Shown here: piece after piece, positions 32,057-43,388 of the stretch
Position numbering within the stretch: the stretch's first letter is position 1
Layout: the number at the start of each line of letters is the position of its first letter
NCBI GenBank assembly: GCA_964035575.1
Contig: OZ037853.1
Span: 1,520,501-1,584,500, forward strand
Source: Rhynchopus sp. YZ270_cl-10
Lineage: Eukaryota > Euglenozoa > Diplonemea > Diplonemida > Diplonemidae
Direction of reading: 5' to 3'
Length of the DNA stretch: 64,000 nucleotides
Made by a program: the position numbers and the translations under genes
The notes under the pieces: generated by a model
Databases searched by the model: none
What the model was told of the DNA's origin: nothing
The model's input: the letters and a program-made list of their open reading frames with translations, nothing else

Positions 32057-34518
32057 ACTGGGGGAACACAATATTTGGGGGTGGGTTCTGGACCTTTTTG
32101 GCAACAACCGATTGACAAACAATAAAATTTGGTTTTTTTGTGCCCATATTGGGAATATGGGGGAGATAATCCCCCATATTTCCCCCTTTTAGGAAGTAAA
32201 GGACACATCTTGACTAATGTCATCTAATTGCGTTTGAATACAGCCAAAACAAGACAAGACGGTCACCTGGCATCTGTATTTTGTGGGTCGTAGTGACCAA
32301 TGTATACACGCGCTTAGGTACCCACACCATTAATAGGCCAGGGTGTGATCAATTTAGGGAGGAAACTTAGTCAGGTGTAAATTATAGAGCAGATCTGCCT
32401 CACCAGGTCCCTCAGGGTATCTTCCCTTTTAAAAATAACACCTCGTATGATTTTCCAGATATTGCAATGTCCAATTCCTCCCCTTGGTTTTGCAGTTCAG
32501 TCTGCAATAGCCCTGTACTAGACACGTATATGGATATCCAGTCGTAGACTCGACTAAAGCACCGACCCCGCATCTGCCTCGTCAAGTGCTCAGAAGTGTC
32601 CAAAACCAGGCGGTATTGAATTGTAGGTCACCTGGGGATCATATTTTCTAGTTTTTCAGGGTGATGTCCATTTTTTTTCTCAAAAAAATTTTTGGTCACT
32701 GTTCTCACTTTTTACATGGGATGTGCCCCCTAGTCCACCCCCCCTCACTTTTTCCCCCAGGGGGGACAATTTCACGGGGAGGGCCGGTACAAAAATAAAT
32801 ATTCGCCATATCACAAAGGACTGCAATCAATGCTCATCGTCAGAAAAATATCTTCAGCGATTTTTTTTTGTTCATCTTCTTTTTGTCTTACCAAGGAGAC
32901 CCAGATGGTTCTTTTTTTCCTCCAGAAAAATAAAGATATTTTTTTGACAGTCCACAGTGTTACCCTCAACTGCTTTATATGTCATTTGTACTTACCCTTT
33001 TGGTGGATCCTCTTGGCTCCATCAAATACGTTTTTGTTCCGTTGCCAATTTTCTCATTCAATTGTGAATAATGCGTGAGTGTGAATGTCTGTTAGGAAAA
33101 AGGAGGAGGTGAGCAAACCCTGTTTTTACTATAAGGTAACTAAGACGTGTCGTGCTAAAAGCACGAGAAACGCTAAGTTTATCTTTTCATTTTCATTTTT
33201 TAGGGGGCAAAGACAGTCCTGCACCCACTCAGGTACCAGGTGGTTCTGAACTGTCCAAAAGTCAGCCCTGGGGTTCCAGACTGTTCCTTGTCTCTTTATT
33301 TTTATTTTGCAACTGACGCGCTGGAGAGGCCAAACATGGCGTGTTAGGGGAAATATATTCGTCGCACAGATTAGATCAGAGACCCCACCCGATATGTTTT
33401 TCATTTTACCTCTTTTGTGCTCCGCCACCGACACTCCCATTTTCTGTACTTCAGGCAATAATCATAAACCATCACACACTGACACAGTCCGCGTGTGCTG
33501 GAAACAATCAATTTTTTCAAAAAATTAAAAAATGGAAGGTGGAAGCGTGCAATGCAACAAACGGTCGAGATCTGATCAAGCGAAACGGATATATTTTCTT
33601 CTTGTCCACATTTTGTGCAGATGACACTCTCTTGATGTGTTGTCAGTACAAAAATCAAAAAAGAAGAAAGAAAAATCAGCTCTCTTAAAAAGACTTGTGT
33701 TTTTGGCTCTCATGTTCACCGCTTTGTATTTCATCACATCTTTGGTGCTAGAAAAGGCTTTTTTTTGTCATGAACGCTAGATTTGTTCTCCTCTTTATTT
33801 TCTTTATTTTGCGTATTTTAAAAAGGCACACAATGATGATTACACAGATACTGCCAGATCTGGCCAGAACATGGGGAGCGAAATCCCATGGCCATATCAG
33901 GCAGTATCCGTGTGATTAGGTGGGGGAACATTGCACCAATTGTTTTTTTTTTGCTTTTTTTTTAAAGTACCCTGCGAGGGGTATCTAACTAACTCCCTTC
34001 TTTCCAGTATGCATTGTTGCGTTTCACTCTTTTTTCTTCTTTTTTTTCAACAACCATTACCCGGATTTTGAGGAAAATTTTGGCCAAAAATGGGCCCCAC
34101 GTATAAGGAACCGGGCTCATATTTCTCAAAATTTAAGTGGTCAAAAAGTTGTCCAGTTTTCGAGATTGACCCCACCACTGCACGGGCGGATCCCAAAAAT
34201 GCTAATAAGGACCCTAAAAAACATACCTCTGTGCGCACAACCAGTCTCAGCACAGCAGGTCATTGTCGATGCAACAGACAGCAAAACGAACGAAACCCCA
34301 CCACCCACCCCCACCTCACTGTTTGTTGTGTGCCCACCCACCTCCACCACGACCACTCCTTCAACACATTCTCCACAGCGGTTCCATTCCGCCTGAGCGG
34401 TGCTTTTCCTTCGCCCAAACGTGCTCCGTTGTTGTGCCAAGCCCCAACACCCGAATCCTGCACCACACCCTAGACCCTACCCTCCACAGGAACACAAACA
34501 CATCACTCCCACCACGCA
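32057..34518. other. Array spacer 4
   Basis: 3' hairpin 32151-32185, extra block 33309-33597, foldback 33842-33913, inverted element 34061-34215. No gene. Confidence 0.7.
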
Positions 34519-37500
34519 ATGCGAGACACTAGAGCGCCCCATCTTCGGGGGGCTGCTGCAGTCACCACTATTGTGTTGGCCTGCACCGTGCTGTGCACAC
34601 CTGCTGCTGCGCATACGCTGACCTTTGGCGACTACAGCTACACTGTGGCAGGGTCGTCGGCTGCGTTCACGGTGTGGACAACAGCAACGTCGCACAAGAT
34701 CAACCCTTCGCACGAGGTCCCGACACCGGAAAAGACGAACCTCTTCATGAGCGCAGCGCGCAACGAATACGAGCCTCTGCAGGTCATCATCAAATCGACC
34801 TCTGGTGGTGCCTGCACCGCCACGTGGACACTCCCAGGGGCGCAGAAGGTGACCTTCCACAAAGGAGGCTACGTGGACGACCTTTTGGACACGTTGACCC
34901 CCATCGCCACCACCTTCGCCGCAGATGCCACAGAGGGCACGATCTCGCTGGATGCTGGGAAGCACACTGTGCTGTGGGTGACGATCTACGTCCCGCACGA
35001 CATGGCGGCGAAGGGGACTGTCATGGGATCATTGAAGCTGGCGCCCGCATCAGGGGCGGCGATGGACATACCTGTCGAGCTGTATGTATTTGACTTCCAG
35101 GTGTCCGGGTCGCTGAACTTTGTGAACACAATGACGATTTCGCTCGCGAACGTGATGGACGGTGGCGGGAGCAACCCTGACGCTGCGAAGCAGATCCTCT
35201 TCGACCACCGCATGACTTCCAAGGGAGGTGCCACGTGGCCAAGCGGTTTCAACTACCAAGTTGCCTACGAAACAGACGCCAACCCTGACAAATGCAGCAA
35301 ATTCTTTGACGAACCCGACGAGCAGCCACAATACAGCCTGCACCACCTTGCACCAAAGTTCATCAAGGGCGAGGACTGGAACTGTGTCGGCTTCCCTAGC
35401 CACATGGCGGTGCAGTTTGTGGACAACAACACACCACGCCCAAAAACGTTCTGTGGTGAATCCGTTGGGGCGGACCCTAAAGGCACCACTGCCTACAACG
35501 CGGCATGGGGGAAGTACATCAAGGGCCTCGGCGAGTACGTGGTGGCAAACAACCTGCAGGACAAGGTGTGGTACTACACCATGAACGAGCCGCAGAACAC
35601 CGACGACTACGAGACCGCAATCGCACTGTGCAAGCTGGCGCGTGAAGTGGCCCCGGGGCTGATGATCACTCTGAGTGAGGAGCCGAAGCCTGAGATTGCG
35701 GAGCAATGTGCCTACGACATCTGGGCCGCGGCGTTCAGGGAGTTCGACCAGGAGTACGCATGGAAGCGCATGGAACAAGGCATCCCCGGCGAGCGTGTCT
35801 GGCTGTACTCCCTCCCGCAGGACCCTGACCCGTACCCGAACCCGTCGCAGGCGTCGCGCCAGGGCATGCACGCACGCATTCTTGGCTTCCTCTCGTGGTC
35901 GCTGCGCACGCAAGGGTACTGGTACTATGACGCTGACACGTGGTTCACCAACAAAAACCCTACAGTGCGGCTTGAGCTCTTCAGAGAAGCATGGGAGGAT
36001 TATGAGTATGGAATACAAGGGGGGCTTTTTTTTGAATATTGCAATTTTGATTTTTTTTTGTCGCAGTTTTTGCGCGAATTCTCGCCACCCCCCTGGGGGT
36101 TTTTTATACGACTTTCCAAATTGACATCACAAACATCATATCATATGATCAGGTATCTGTGGCTTGCGAACGGGAAGAAACAGCCGAAGCCGTGCACCCT
36201 GACTGCTGCTGACGTGACCTCCTTCAGCGTTGCGAAGGGTATGACGGACTGGACGAGCAACGACGACGCACTCATGTCGCTGCGCCACCAGCTGGGGCTG
36301 TACCTCGAGGGCAGCATCTCGACACCACCGGAGTTGGTGCTGCCCCCCTCCCCGCCACCGGCACCCCTCTACATCAACTTCCAGGACCCTGCCGGCAGCC
36401 CTTCTGCAGACCCTCTGGACGTCAACGGCCAGACGTGGCTCAAAATGGGCTGGCAGGCTTACGACCCAAACACCGGCATCGGCTGGGAGGGCGAGAACAT
36501 CGGGAAGAGCATTGTGAAGACAGGCTACAAGGACATCGGCGGCTTGGACGAGACGCTGTACTCTTACATCTACGACGACTATGGCCGTGACAACGTGTTC
36601 AAGTACCCGTTGAACCCAGGGGTGTACGACATCACCGTCGCAGTCGGTGTGCCTGGGAAGCTGTACGGCGATAAGTACAACGTAGTAGTGAACGGCGTCA
36701 AGGTGATCGACAACTACGACTCGAAGGGTGTAGGTGTCGCGCAGACGAAGGAGACCATCACGATGGAGATCACAGACGGGTTGAGTGTGGTGTGGGGTGG
36801 TAAGGACGACACCGGTGCCTATGCGTATACGTTTATCAACTATCTGACTGCTGTGCCGTCGTCGGCGCCGCCAGGCACGGACCACCCTGCAGAGCTGATC
36901 TGTGCGAAGCTGAGCATCCCGCTCACAGACCAGAGAACAGCAGAGCCTGCCTGCAGGCCCTGCCAGGTGGACTCGCCTGTGTGCACCTCAGACACGCCTG
37001 CACCCACAGCGGTCCCCACCACAGCGCCGCTCACGGACGCGCCTGCAACAAACGCACCATTGACAGATGCACCGGCTACAGCGATCCCCACTGCTGCGCC
37101 AACGAAGGTGCCACTGGCACCGATGACGACGTACGCACCGGACACAACAGCACCAGCGACAGCAGTTCCCACTACGTCACCTGCAACGGACACGACAGCA
37201 CCCGCAACATCCATCCCCGACACACGTGTCCCTCTTGTGGCGGGGACCACATACCCTCCTGACACGACCGCACCAGACACGACAGCGCCCGAAACTTCCA
37301 TCCCTGACACACGCGTGCCCCTTGTTCCGGGCACCACGTATGCTCCTGACACGGGCGCACCCGAGACGGACGCACCTACTCGCGTGCCTTTGAAGGATGG
37401 CGAGACGTACGCACCTGTGCGCGGCAGTGGTGTGACGGACCCTCCGGACAGCGACGACGACGACGGGTTCCTGTGGCCGCTGCTGTGGGCAGGCATTGCT

Positions 37501-37722
37501 GCCTTGGCACTGTGCATGCTGGTGGTGGCGGCTGTCGTGGTGCGCAGGAACTCACAGGAGTGGATGACTATTGCCGACATGGCCTTCATGGACGAATCAA
37601 TGGACGACCTGCCTGACCAGTCAAAAGAGCAGAGAGGAGGAGGTGGTGGTGGTGGTGGTGCAGGTGCAGGTGCAGGTGCAGGTGGACCCCCACCAACATC
37701 GCAGCAGAGCTACACCCTCTGA
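34519..37722 (+). CDS. Surface GH123-like protein, array copy 5
   Basis: Exons 34519-36005 and 36153-37722, 1,018 residues, reading as identical to copy 2. Confidence 0.87.
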   Translation: MRDTRAPHLRGAAAVTTIVLACTVLCTPAAAHTLTFGDYSYTVAGSSAAFTVWTTATSHKINPSHEVPTPEKTNLFMSAARNEYEPLQVIIKSTSGGACTATWTLPGAQKVTFHKGGYVDDLLDTLTPIATTFAADATEGTISLDAGKHTVLWVTIYVPHDMAAKGTVMGSLKLAPASGAAMDIPVELYVFDFQVSGSLNFVNTMTISLANVMDGGGSNPDAAKQILFDHRMTSKGGATWPSGFNYQVAYETDANPDKCSKFFDEPDEQPQYSLHHLAPKFIKGEDWNCVGFPSHMAVQFVDNNTPRPKTFCGESVGADPKGTTAYNAAWGKYIKGLGEYVVANNLQDKVWYYTMNEPQNTDDYETAIALCKLAREVAPGLMITLSEEPKPEIAEQCAYDIWAAAFREFDQEYAWKRMEQGIPGERVWLYSLPQDPDPYPNPSQASRQGMHARILGFLSWSLRTQGYWYYDADTWFTNKNPTVRLELFREAWEDYEYGIQGGLFFEYCNFDFFLSQFLREFSPPPWGFFIRLSKLTSQTSYHMIRYLWLANGKKQPKPCTLTAADVTSFSVAKGMTDWTSNDDALMSLRHQLGLYLEGSISTPPELVLPPSPPPAPLYINFQDPAGSPSADPLDVNGQTWLKMGWQAYDPNTGIGWEGENIGKSIVKTGYKDIGGLDETLYSYIYDDYGRDNVFKYPLNPGVYDITVAVGVPGKLYGDKYNVVVNGVKVIDNYDSKGVGVAQTKETITMEITDGLSVVWGGKDDTGAYAYTFINYLTAVPSSAPPGTDHPAELICAKLSIPLTDQRTAEPACRPCQVDSPVCTSDTPAPTAVPTTAPLTDAPATNAPLTDAPATAIPTAAPTKVPLAPMTTYAPDTTAPATAVPTTSPATDTTAPATSIPDTRVPLVAGTTYPPDTTAPDTTAPETSIPDTRVPLVPGTTYAPDTGAPETDAPTRVPLKDGETYAPVRGSGVTDPPDSDDDDGFLWPLLWAGIAALALCMLVVAAVVVRRNSQEWMTIADMAFMDESMDDLPDQSKEQRGGGGGGGGAGAGAGAGGPPPTSQQSYTL

Positions 37723-40184
37723 ACTGGGGGAACACAATATTTGGGGGTGGGTTCTGGACCTTTTTGGCAACAACCGATTGACAAACAATAAAATTTGGTT
37801 TTTTTGTGCCCATATTGGGAATATGGGGGAGATAATCCCCCATATTTCCCCCTTTTAGGAAGTAAAGGACACATCTTGACTAATGTCATCTAATTGCGTT
37901 TGAATACAGCCAAAACAAGACAAGACGGTCACCTGGCATCTGTATTTTGTGGGTCGTAGTGACCAATGTATACACGCGCTTAGGTACCCACACCATTAAT
38001 AGGCCAGGGTGTGATCAATTTAGGGAGGAAACTTAGTCAGGTGTAAATTATAGAGCAGATCTGCCTCACCAGGTCCCTCAGGGTATCTTCCCTTTTAAAA
38101 ATAACACCTCGTATGATTTTCCAGATATTGCAATGTCCAATTCCTCCCCTTGGTTTTGCAGTTCAGTCTGCAATAGCCCTGTACTAGACACGTATATGGA
38201 TATCCAGTCGTAGACTCGACTAAAGCACCGACCCCGCATCTGCCTCGTCAAGTGCTCAGAAGTGTCCAAAACCAGGCGGTATTGAATTGTAGGTCACCTG
38301 GGGATCATATTTTCTAGTTTTTCAGGGTGATGTCCATTTTTTTTCTCAAAAAAATTTTTGGTCACTGTTCTCACTTTTTACATGGGATGTGCCCCCTAGT
38401 CCACCCCCCCTCACTTTTTCCCCCAGGGGGGACAATTTCACGGGGAGGGCCGGTACAAAAATAAATATTCGCCATATCACAAAGGACTGCAATCAATGCT
38501 CATCGTCAGAAAAATATCTTCAGCGATTTTTTTTTGTTCATCTTCTTTTTGTCTTACCAAGGAGACCCAGATGGTTCTTTTTTTCCTCCAGAAAAATAAA
38601 GATATTTTTTTGACAGTCCACAGTGTTACCCTCAACTGCTTTATATGTCATTTGTACTTACCCTTTTGGTGGATCCTCTTGGCTCCATCAAATACGTTTT
38701 TGTTCCGTTGCCAATTTTCTCATTCAATTGTGAATAATGCGTGAGTGTGAATGTCTGTTAGGAAAAAGGAGGAGGTGAGCAAACCCTGTTTTTACTATAA
38801 GGTAACTAAGACGTGTCGTGCTAAAAGCACGAGAAACGCTAAGTTTATCTTTTCATTTTCATTTTTTAGGGGGCAAAGACAGTCCTGCACCCACTCAGGT
38901 ACCAGGTGGTTCTGAACTGTCCAAAAGTCAGCCCTGGGGTTCCAGACTGTTCCTTGTCTCTTTATTTTTATTTTGCAACTGACGCGCTGGAGAGGCCAAA
39001 CATGGCGTGTTAGGGGAAATATATTCGTCGCACAGATTAGATCAGAGACCCCACCCGATATGTTTTTCATTTTACCTCTTTTGTGCTCCGCCACCGACAC
39101 TCCCATTTTCTGTACTTCAGGCAATAATCATAAACCATCACACACTGACACAGTCCGCGTGTGCTGGAAACAATCAATTTTTTCAAAAAATTAAAAAATG
39201 GAAGGTGGAAGCGTGCAATGCAACAAACGGTCGAGATCTGATCAAGCGAAACGGATATATTTTCTTCTTGTCCACATTTTGTGCAGATGACACTCTCTTG
39301 ATGTGTTGTCAGTACAAAAATCAAAAAAGAAGAAAGAAAAATCAGCTCTCTTAAAAAGACTTGTGTTTTTGGCTCTCATGTTCACCGCTTTGTATTTCAT
39401 CACATCTTTGGTGCTAGAAAAGGCTTTTTTTTGTCATGAACGCTAGATTTGTTCTCCTCTTTATTTTCTTTATTTTGCGTATTTTAAAAAGGCACACAAT
39501 GATGATTACACAGATACTGCCAGATCTGGCCAGAACATGGGGAGCGAAATCCCATGGCCATATCAGGCAGTATCCGTGTGATTAGGTGGGGGAACATTGC
39601 ACCAATTGTTTTTTTTTTGCTTTTTTTTTAAAGTACCCTGCGAGGGGTATCTAACTAACTCCCTTCTTTCCAGTATGCATTGTTGCGTTTCACTCTTTTT
39701 TCTTCTTTTTTTTCAACAACCATTACCCGGATTTTGAGGAAAATTTTGGCCAAAAATGGGCCCCACGTATAAGGAACCGGGCTCATATTTCTCAAAATTT
39801 AAGTGGTCAAAAAGTTGTCCAGTTTTCGAGATTGACCCCACCACTGCACGGGCGGATCCCAAAAATGCTAATAAGGACCCTAAAAAACATACCTCTGTGC
39901 GCACAACCAGTCTCAGCACAGCAGGTCATTGTCGATGCAACAGACAGCAAAACGAACGAAACCCCACCACCCACCCCCACCTCACTGTTTGTTGTGTGCC
40001 CACCCACCTCCACCACGACCACTCCTTCAACACATTCTCCACAGCGGTTCCATTCCGCCTGAGCGGTGCTTTTCCTTCGCCCAAACGTGCTCCGTTGTTG
40101 TGCCAAGCCCCAACACCCGAATCCTGCACCACACCCTAGACCCTACCCTCCACAGGAACACAAACACATCACTCCCACCACGCA
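37723..40184. other. Array spacer 5
   Basis: 3' hairpin 37817-37851, extra block 38975-39263, foldback 39508-39579, inverted element 39727-39881. No gene. Confidence 0.7.
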
Positions 40185-43100
40185 ATGCGAGACACTAGAG
40201 CGCCCCATCTTCGGGGGGCTGCTGCAGTCACCACTATTGTGTTGGCCTGCACCGTGCTGTGCACACCTGCTGCTGCGCATACGCTGACCTTTGGCGACTA
40301 CAGCTACACTGTGGCAGGGTCGTCGGCTGCGTTCACGGTGTGGACAACAGCAACGTCGCACAAGATCAACCCTTCGCACGAGGTCCCGACACCGGAAAAG
40401 ACGAACCTCTTCATGAGCGCAGCGCGCAACGAATACGAGCCTCTGCAGGTCATCATCAAATCGACCTCTGGTGGTGCCTGCACCGCCACGTGGACACTCC
40501 CAGGGGCGCAGAAGGTGACCTTCCACAAAGGAGGCTACGTGGACGACCTTTTGGACACGTTGACCCCCATCGCCACCACCTTCGCCGCAGATGCCACAGA
40601 GGGCACGATCTCGCTGGATGCTGGGAAGCACACTGTGCTGTGGGTGACGATCTACGTCCCGCACGACATGGCGGCGAAGGGGACTGTCATGGGATCATTG
40701 AAGCTGGCGCCCGCATCAGGGGCGGCGATGGACATACCTGTCGAGCTGTATGTATTTGACTTCCAGGTGTCCGGGTCGCTGAACTTTGTGAACACAATGA
40801 CGATTTCGCTCGCGAACGTGATGGACGGTGGCGGGAGCAACCCTGACGCTGCGAAGCAGATCCTCTTCGACCACCGCATGACTTCCAAGGGAGGTGCCAC
40901 GTGGCCAAGCGGTTTCAACTACCAAGTTGCCTACGAAACAGACGCCAACCCTGACAAATGCAGCAAATTCTTTGACGAACCCGACGAGCAGCCACAATAC
41001 AGCCTGCACCACCTTGCACCAAAGTTCATCAAGGGCGAGGACTGGAACTGTGTCGGCTTCCCTAGCCACATGGCGGTGCAGTTTGTGGACAACAACACAC
41101 CACGCCCAAAAACGTTCTGTGGTGAATCCGTTGGGGCGGACCCTAAAGGCACCACTGCCTACAACGCGGCATGGGGGAAGTACATCAAGGGCCTCGGCGA
41201 GTACGTGGTGGCAAACAACCTGCAGGACAAGGTGTGGTACTACACCATGAACGAGCCGCAGAACACCGACGACTACGAGACCGCAATCGCACTGTGCAAG
41301 CTGGCGCGTGAAGTGGCCCCGGGGCTGATGATCACTCTGAGTGAGGAGCCGAAGCCTGAGATTGCGGAGCAATGTGCCTACGACATCTGGGCCGCGGCGT
41401 TCAGGGAGTTCGACCAGGAGTACGCATGGAAGCGCATGGAACAAGGCATCCCCGGCGAGCGTGTCTGGCTGTACTCCCTCCCGCAGGACCCTGACCCGTA
41501 CCCGAACCCGTCGCAGGCGTCGCGCCAGGGCATGCACGCACGCATTCTTGGCTTCCTCTCGTGGTCGCTGCGCACGCAAGGGTACTGGTACTATGACGCT
41601 GACACGTGGTTCACCAACAAAAACCCTACAGTGCGGCTTGAGCTCTTCAGAGAAGCATGGGAGGATTATGAGTATGGAATACAAGGGGGGCTTTTTTTTG
41701 AATATTGCAATTTTGATTTTTTTTTGTCGCAGTTTTTGCGCGAATTCTCGCCACCCCCCTGGGGGTTTTTTATACGACTTTCCAAATTGACATCACAAAC
41801 ATCATATCATATGATCAGGTATCTGTGGCTTGCGAACGGGAAGAAACAGCCGAAGCCGTGCACCCTGACTGCTGCTGACGTGACCTCCTTCAGCGTTGCG
41901 AAGGGTATGACGGACTGGACGAGCAACGACGACGCACTCATGTCGCTGCGCCACCAGCTGGGGCTGTACCTCGAGGGCAGCATCTCGACACCACCGGAGT
42001 TGGTGCTGCCCCCCTCCCCGCCACCGGCACCCCTCTACATCAACTTCCAGGACCCTGCCGGCAGCCCTTCTGCAGACCCTCTGGACGTCAACGGCCAGAC
42101 GTGGCTCAAAATGGGCTGGCAGGCTTACGACCCAAACACCGGCATCGGCTGGGAGGGCGAGAACATCGGGAAGAGCATTGTGAAGACAGGCTACAAGGAC
42201 ATCGGCGGCTTGGACGAGACGCTGTACTCTTACATCTACGACGACTATGGCCGTGACAACGTGTTCAAGTACCCGTTGAACCCAGGGGTGTACGACATCA
42301 CCGTCGCAGTCGGTGTGCCTGGGAAGCTGTACGGCGATAAGTACAACGTAGTAGTGAACGGCGTCAAGGTGATCGACAACTACGACTCGAAGGGTGTAGG
42401 TGTCGCGCAGACGAAGGAGACCATCACGATGGAGATCACAGACGGGTTGAGTGTGGTGTGGGGTGGTAAGGACGACACCGGTGCCTATGCGTATACGTTT
42501 ATCAACTATCTGACTGCTGTGCCGTCGTCGGCGCCGCCAGGCACGGACCACCCTGCAGAGCTGATCTGTGCGAAGCTGAGCATCCCGCTCACAGACCAGA
42601 GAACAGCAGAGCCTGCCTGCAGGCCCTGCCAGGTGGACTCGCCTGTGTGCACCTCAGACACGCCTGCACCCACAGCGGTCCCCACCACAGCGCCGCTCAC
42701 GGACGCGCCTGCAACAAACGCACCATTGACAGATGCACCGGCTACAGCGATCCCCACTGCTGCGCCAACGAAGGTGCCACTGGCACCGATGACGACGTAC
42801 GCACCGGACACAACAGCACCAGCGACAGCAGTTCCCACTACGTCACCTGCAACGGACACGACAGCACCCGCAACATCCATCCCCGACACACGTGTCCCTC
42901 TTGTGGCGGGGACCACATACCCTCCTGACACGACCGCACCAGACACGACAGCGCCCGAAACTTCCATCCCTGACACACGCGTGCCCCTTGTTCCGGGCAC
43001 CACGTATGCTCCTGACACGGGCGCACCCGAGACGGACGCACCTACTCGCGTGCCTTTGAAGGATGGCGAGACGTACGCACCTGTGCGCGGCAGTGGTGTG

Positions 43101-43388
43101 ACGGACCCTCCGGACAGCGACGACGACGACGGGTTCCTGTGGCCGCTGCTGTGGGCAGGCATTGCTGCCTTGGCACTGTGCATGCTGGTGGTGGCGGCTG
43201 TCGTGGTGCGCAGGAACTCACAGGAGTGGATGACTATTGCCGACATGGCCTTCATGGACGAATCAATGGACGACCTGCCTGACCAGTCAAAAGAGCAGAG
43301 AGGAGGAGGTGGTGGTGGTGGTGGTGCAGGTGCAGGTGCAGGTGCAGGTGGACCCCCACCAACATCGCAGCAGAGCTACACCCTCTGA
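40185..43388 (+). CDS. Surface GH123-like protein, array copy 6
   Basis: Exons 40185-41671 and 41819-43388, 1,018 residues, reading as identical to copy 2. Confidence 0.87.
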   Translation: MRDTRAPHLRGAAAVTTIVLACTVLCTPAAAHTLTFGDYSYTVAGSSAAFTVWTTATSHKINPSHEVPTPEKTNLFMSAARNEYEPLQVIIKSTSGGACTATWTLPGAQKVTFHKGGYVDDLLDTLTPIATTFAADATEGTISLDAGKHTVLWVTIYVPHDMAAKGTVMGSLKLAPASGAAMDIPVELYVFDFQVSGSLNFVNTMTISLANVMDGGGSNPDAAKQILFDHRMTSKGGATWPSGFNYQVAYETDANPDKCSKFFDEPDEQPQYSLHHLAPKFIKGEDWNCVGFPSHMAVQFVDNNTPRPKTFCGESVGADPKGTTAYNAAWGKYIKGLGEYVVANNLQDKVWYYTMNEPQNTDDYETAIALCKLAREVAPGLMITLSEEPKPEIAEQCAYDIWAAAFREFDQEYAWKRMEQGIPGERVWLYSLPQDPDPYPNPSQASRQGMHARILGFLSWSLRTQGYWYYDADTWFTNKNPTVRLELFREAWEDYEYGIQGGLFFEYCNFDFFLSQFLREFSPPPWGFFIRLSKLTSQTSYHMIRYLWLANGKKQPKPCTLTAADVTSFSVAKGMTDWTSNDDALMSLRHQLGLYLEGSISTPPELVLPPSPPPAPLYINFQDPAGSPSADPLDVNGQTWLKMGWQAYDPNTGIGWEGENIGKSIVKTGYKDIGGLDETLYSYIYDDYGRDNVFKYPLNPGVYDITVAVGVPGKLYGDKYNVVVNGVKVIDNYDSKGVGVAQTKETITMEITDGLSVVWGGKDDTGAYAYTFINYLTAVPSSAPPGTDHPAELICAKLSIPLTDQRTAEPACRPCQVDSPVCTSDTPAPTAVPTTAPLTDAPATNAPLTDAPATAIPTAAPTKVPLAPMTTYAPDTTAPATAVPTTSPATDTTAPATSIPDTRVPLVAGTTYPPDTTAPDTTAPETSIPDTRVPLVPGTTYAPDTGAPETDAPTRVPLKDGETYAPVRGSGVTDPPDSDDDDGFLWPLLWAGIAALALCMLVVAAVVVRRNSQEWMTIADMAFMDESMDDLPDQSKEQRGGGGGGGGAGAGAGAGGPPPTSQQSYTL